DNA of 64,000 nucleotides, taken from NCBI GenBank assembly GCA_002339675.1, contig DDKB01000001.1, forward strand, positions 62,001 through 126,000, given 5' to 3'. Shown here piece by piece: positions 61,801 through 64,000 of this stretch (position 1 is its first letter; each line of letters starts with the position of its first letter). Both the position numbers and the translations under genes were made by a program. The notes beneath the pieces were generated by a model. It was not told where the DNA came from. It ran no database searches and saw nothing but the letters and a program-made list of their open reading frames with translations. Source of the stretch: Stutzerimonas stutzeri (GTDB taxonomy: Bacteria > Pseudomonadota > Gammaproteobacteria > Pseudomonadales > Pseudomonadaceae).

Positions 61801-62247
61801 TCAGGCCTCTTCCAGCGCCAGGCGTTCGCCGTTGATCGGGATACGCTTGGGCTTGGCCTCTTCCGGCACTACGCGCTCGAGCTCGATGCTGAGCAGGCCG
61901 TTGTTGAGCGCGGCGCCCTTGACCTCGATGTGGTCGGCCAGGCGGAAGGACAACTTAAAGGCCCGCTGGGCGATGCCCTGGTGCAGGTAGGTGACGTTGT
62001 CGCCGGCGCTCTCGCGCTTGCCGCCACTGATGGTCAGCACGCCACGCTCAACCTGCAGGTCCAGGTCGGATTCCTGAAAACCGGCAGCTGCTACGATGAT
62101 GCGGTACTGATCATCGCCGTGCTTTTCCACGTTGTAGGGTGGGAAGGAGCCGTTCGCGTCATTGCGCAGGGCGGATTCGAACAGATCGTTGAAACGATCA
62201 AAACCAACGGATTGGCGGAACAGGGGGGCCATCGAAAAAGTGGTCAT
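61801..62247 (-). CDS. ibpA: Small heat-shock protein (Hsp20/IbpA type)
   Basis: 148-residue ATP-independent holdase. An alpha-crystallin domain spans about 35-125 (YNVEKHGDDQYRIIVAAAGFQESDLDL, GKRES, and the loop LNNGLLSIELERVVP). The N-terminus is short and the C-terminal extension contains the K-R-I-P-I motif (I-x-I/V) used in oligomer assembly. ATG preceded by GGAG 8 bases upstream. It has a sigma32-type promoter and a structured leader. Confidence 0.95.
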   Translation of the reverse strand: MTTFSMAPLFRQSVGFDRFNDLFESALRNDANGSFPPYNVEKHGDDQYRIIVAAAGFQESDLDLQVERGVLTISGGKRESAGDNVTYLHQGIAQRAFKLSFRLADHIEVKGAALNNGLLSIELERVVPEEAKPKRIPINGERLALEEA

Positions 62248-62308
62248 GGTGCAATCTCCTGACAGTCAGCGAGTGGTTACGACAGGACCCGACTTCGGCA
62301 TCCTGTCG
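62248..62308 (-). promoter_or_regulatory. Structured 5' leader of hsp20, ROSE-like RNA thermometer candidate
   Basis: The predicted leader of about 60 bases folds into a long stem (CGACAGGA...TCCTGTCG with inner CCGA-AG-TCGG, about 62280-62308). A second short stem (CTGAC-T-GTCAG) runs into the AGGAG ribosome-binding site (62256-62260). TCGCT at 62268-62272 matches the U(U/C)GCU anti-SD signature of ROSE thermometers known before small heat-shock genes. Confidence 0.6.
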
Positions 62309-62314
62309 AGGCTC

Positions 62315-62343
62315 TAGATAGGCGCTGCCCGCCCATTTTCAAG
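62315..62343 (-). promoter_or_regulatory. Sigma32 (RpoH) heat-shock promoter of hsp20
   Basis: CTTGAAA and CCTATCTA on the minus strand are 14 bases apart, matching the sigma32 consensus (CTTGAAA, 11-16 bases, CCCCATnTA-type -10). The start would be near 62308, leaving a leader of about 60 bases. Confidence 0.8.
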
Positions 62344-62365
62344 ACCGTTTGTCGGAGTCTTTGTC

Positions 62366-63112
62366 ATGCCAAAAGTCATGCTGATCACCGGTTCAAGCCG
62401 CGGCATCGGCGCCGCCACCGCCAGGCTGGCGGCTCGCGAGGGCTACGCCCTGTGCCTGAACTACCGCCACCGCGCCGATGCCGCGCTGCATTTGCTGGAA
62501 GAGCTCCGCGACACCGGCGCGCATGCCATCGCGGTGGCCGCCGACGTGGCGGACGAGCGCCAGGTCCAGGCCATGTTCGCCGCGATCGACACCGAATTCG
62601 GCCGCCTCGATGTGCTGGTCAACAATGCCGGCATGCTCGAGCAGCAGATGCGCCTGGAAGACATGGAGGCGGCCCGCTGGCGGCGCGTGTTCGAGATCAA
62701 CGTCACCGGCAGCTTCCTCTGCACCCGCGAGGCCATCCGCCGGCTGTCGACCCGCCACGGCGGACGCGGCGGCGCCATCGTCAACGTCTCGTCGATCGCC
62801 GCCAAGCTCGGCGCACCGGGCGAATACATCGACTACGCCGCGGCCAAGGGCGCCATCGACAGCATGACCCTTGGCCTCGCCAAGGAAGTCGCGGCTGACG
62901 GCATTCGGGTCAACGCGGTACGTCCGGGCGTGATCCGCACCGAGATCCATGCCAGTGGTGGCGAGCCCGGGCGCGTCGACCGCGTGGCCGCCAGCGTGCC
63001 GCTGGGACGGGGCGGCGAAGCCGAAGAAGTCGCCGAAGCTATCCTCTGGCTGGCCGGCGACAAGGCCAGCTACACCACCGGCGCCCTGCTGGATGTCAGC
63101 GGCGGGCGCTAA
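62366..63112 (+). CDS. SDR-family NAD(P)-dependent oxidoreductase
   Basis: 248-residue classical short-chain dehydrogenase. The cofactor loop TGSSRGIG is at residues 8-15, NNAG is near 87-90, and the catalytic Ser142/143, Tyr157 and Lys161 (YAAAK) are present. R-H-R after the second strand (NYRHRADA) favours NADP(H). The substrate is unknown. It is divergent from the hsp20 gene and converges with dusC, overlapping it by four bases. Confidence 0.93.
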   Translation: MPKVMLITGSSRGIGAATARLAAREGYALCLNYRHRADAALHLLEELRDTGAHAIAVAADVADERQVQAMFAAIDTEFGRLDVLVNNAGMLEQQMRLEDMEAARWRRVFEINVTGSFLCTREAIRRLSTRHGGRGGAIVNVSSIAAKLGAPGEYIDYAAAKGAIDSMTLGLAKEVAADGIRVNAVRPGVIRTEIHASGGEPGRVDRVAASVPLGRGGEAEEVAEAILWLAGDKASYTTGALLDVSGGR

Positions 63113-64000
63113 GCGATGTACTGCACGGGTGCAGCCTGATCCGCATGCCAGGCGGTGCCCAGCAGTCGGTCGATCCGCTGGCAATCGTTCTCCCGGCGCA
63201 GCTGGGCGAACAGGGCAACCGCCTCGGGATAATGGCGGGTCAGCAGCGACAGCCACTGCTTGAGGCGCCCCGGTGCGTAGCGGGGCGACATCTTGCGCCG
63301 CGCCTGCAGCCAGAACTTGGCCAGCAGCGGTTGGAGCTCGTCCCAGCGCATCGGTTCGACCTCGGTGCCGTGGTGCGCCGCCCGGATCTGCCGCGCCAGG
63401 TCCGGCCGGCAAACCAGCCCGCGGCCAAGCATGATGTCTTCCACCCCACTCACCTCGCGGCAGCGCCGCCAGTCGTCCACCGACCAGATGTCGCCGTTGG
63501 CGAACACCGGTACGGCGACGACCTCGTCGACCCGCGCGACCCACTCCCAGTGCGCCGGCGGCTTGTAGCCCTCGACCTTGGTGCGTGCGTGCACGACCAG
63601 TTGCTGGGCGCCGCCGTCAACCAGTGCCCGGGCGCAGTCGAGCGCGCCGTCCTTGCTGTCGAAGCCCAGGCGCATCTTGGCGGTGACCGGGATCGCGTCC
63701 GGCACCGCTTGGCGTACCGCCTGCATGATCGAATGGAGCAGTTCCGGCTCTTTCAGCAGCACGGCGCCGCCACGGGACTTGTTCACCGTCTTGGCCGGGC
63801 AGCCGAAATTCAGGTCGATAGCCGGCGCGCCGAGGCTGCAGGCCAGGGCGGCGTTGTCGGCCAGGCAAGCCGGATCAGAACCCAGCAGCTGCACGCGCAG
63901 CGGCGTGCCGGCCCGGGTTACGGCACCACCGGCGAGCTCCGGTGCCAGCTTGTGGAAGGCGGACGGCGGCAGCAGGCGGTCTGACACACGAACGAATTCG
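63109..64000 (-). CDS. dusC: tRNA-dihydrouridine synthase, 5' end beyond the window
   Basis: 297 C-terminal codons of an FMN-dependent enzyme that reduces uridine in the tRNA D-loop. Visible are the catalytic Cys in LNFGCPAKTVNKSRGGAVLL, KMRLGFD, HARTKVEGYKPPAHW, and NGDI. The K-V-E-G-Y and the C-terminal form fit DusC (uridine 16) rather than DusA or DusB. The frame stays open to the window edge (E-F-V-R-V-S-D-R-L-L), so the GTG at 63987 is not the start. The stop overlaps the SDR stop on the opposite strand. Confidence 0.94.
   Translation of the reverse strand, partial: EFVRVSDRLLPPSAFHKLAPELAGGAVTRAGTPLRVQLLGSDPACLADNAALACSLGAPAIDLNFGCPAKTVNKSRGGAVLLKEPELLHSIMQAVRQAVPDAIPVTAKMRLGFDSKDGALDCARALVDGGAQQLVVHARTKVEGYKPPAHWEWVARVDEVVAVPVFANGDIWSVDDWRRCREVSGVEDIMLGRGLVCRPDLARQIRAAHHGTEVEPMRWDELQPLLAKFWLQARRKMSPRYAPGRLKQWLSLLTRHYPEAVALFAQLRRENDCQRIDRLLGTAWHADQAAPVQYIA

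Overview
The window is about 65% GC, densely coded chromosomal DNA of a gammaproteobacterium of the Pseudomonas/Stutzerimonas group. The evidence is the 13-gene style nuo operon, the long FimV, a cyanide-insensitive bd oxidase, and the gene order metZ-purF-cvpA-SPOR gene-folC-accD-trpF-truA-fimV-asd-leuB-leuD-leuC-lysR. As far as I remember, that order matches the P. aeruginosa PA3083-PA3122 neighbourhood. No rRNA, CRISPR array, phage or insertion sequence is visible. Most open frames antisense to these genes are high-GC shadows and are left out.

Layout. (1) 1-11.8 kb, plus strand: the distal nuo operon from the end of nuoE through nuoN (respiratory complex I), closed by a perfect hairpin terminator. 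(2) 11.8-22.4 kb, minus strand: an MMPL/RND-type exporter with a YCF48-like beta-propeller partner, aminopeptidase N, then a run of small conserved genes (DUF2797, DUF1315/YeaC, rhomboid protease, metallophosphoesterase, NAD kinase). (3) 22.5-33.4 kb: DUF1853 and a chromate transporter (plus); a minus-strand set comprising a coiled-coil protein, a PLP enzyme of the D-cysteine desulfhydrase/ACC deaminase type and a cNMP-binding/rhodanese protein; an NTF2-like protein; 2,4-dienoyl-CoA reductase; and a nitrilase-fold membrane protein with an AraC regulator. (4) 33.2-38.1 kb, minus strand: the cioAB-type oxidase with its small DUF2474 subunit, and a chemoreceptor. (5) 38.3-41.7 kb: tRNA-Asp (minus), then an isolated type II secretion pair gspC-gspD (plus). 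The secretin carries an unusual C-terminal SPOR domain. (6) 41.8-57.7 kb, minus strand: methionine, purine, folate, fatty-acid, tryptophan, pseudouridine, FimV, aspartate-family and leucine genes. (7) 57.8-64 kb: a divergent LysR regulator, a four-PAS GGDEF-EAL protein, a small heat-shock protein with a sigma32-type promoter and a ROSE-like leader, an SDR oxidoreductase and the 3' part of dusC.

How the parts fit. Complex I and the bd oxidase are two ends of the aerobic electron-transport chain. The leuC/lysR divergent pair has a recognisable promoter and operator arrangement. The most unusual object is the gspC-gspD pair. It sits where P. aeruginosa keeps xcpPQ, but the xcpR-Z genes are not beside it, and its secretin ends in a peptidoglycan-binding SPOR domain. 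That domain closely resembles the SPOR domain of the dedD-like gene about 4 kb away (39 of 72 positions identical in my hand alignment). Two pairs of imperfect palindromic intergenic repeats (18.3-18.4 kb and 55.5-55.6 kb) look like one REP-like family.
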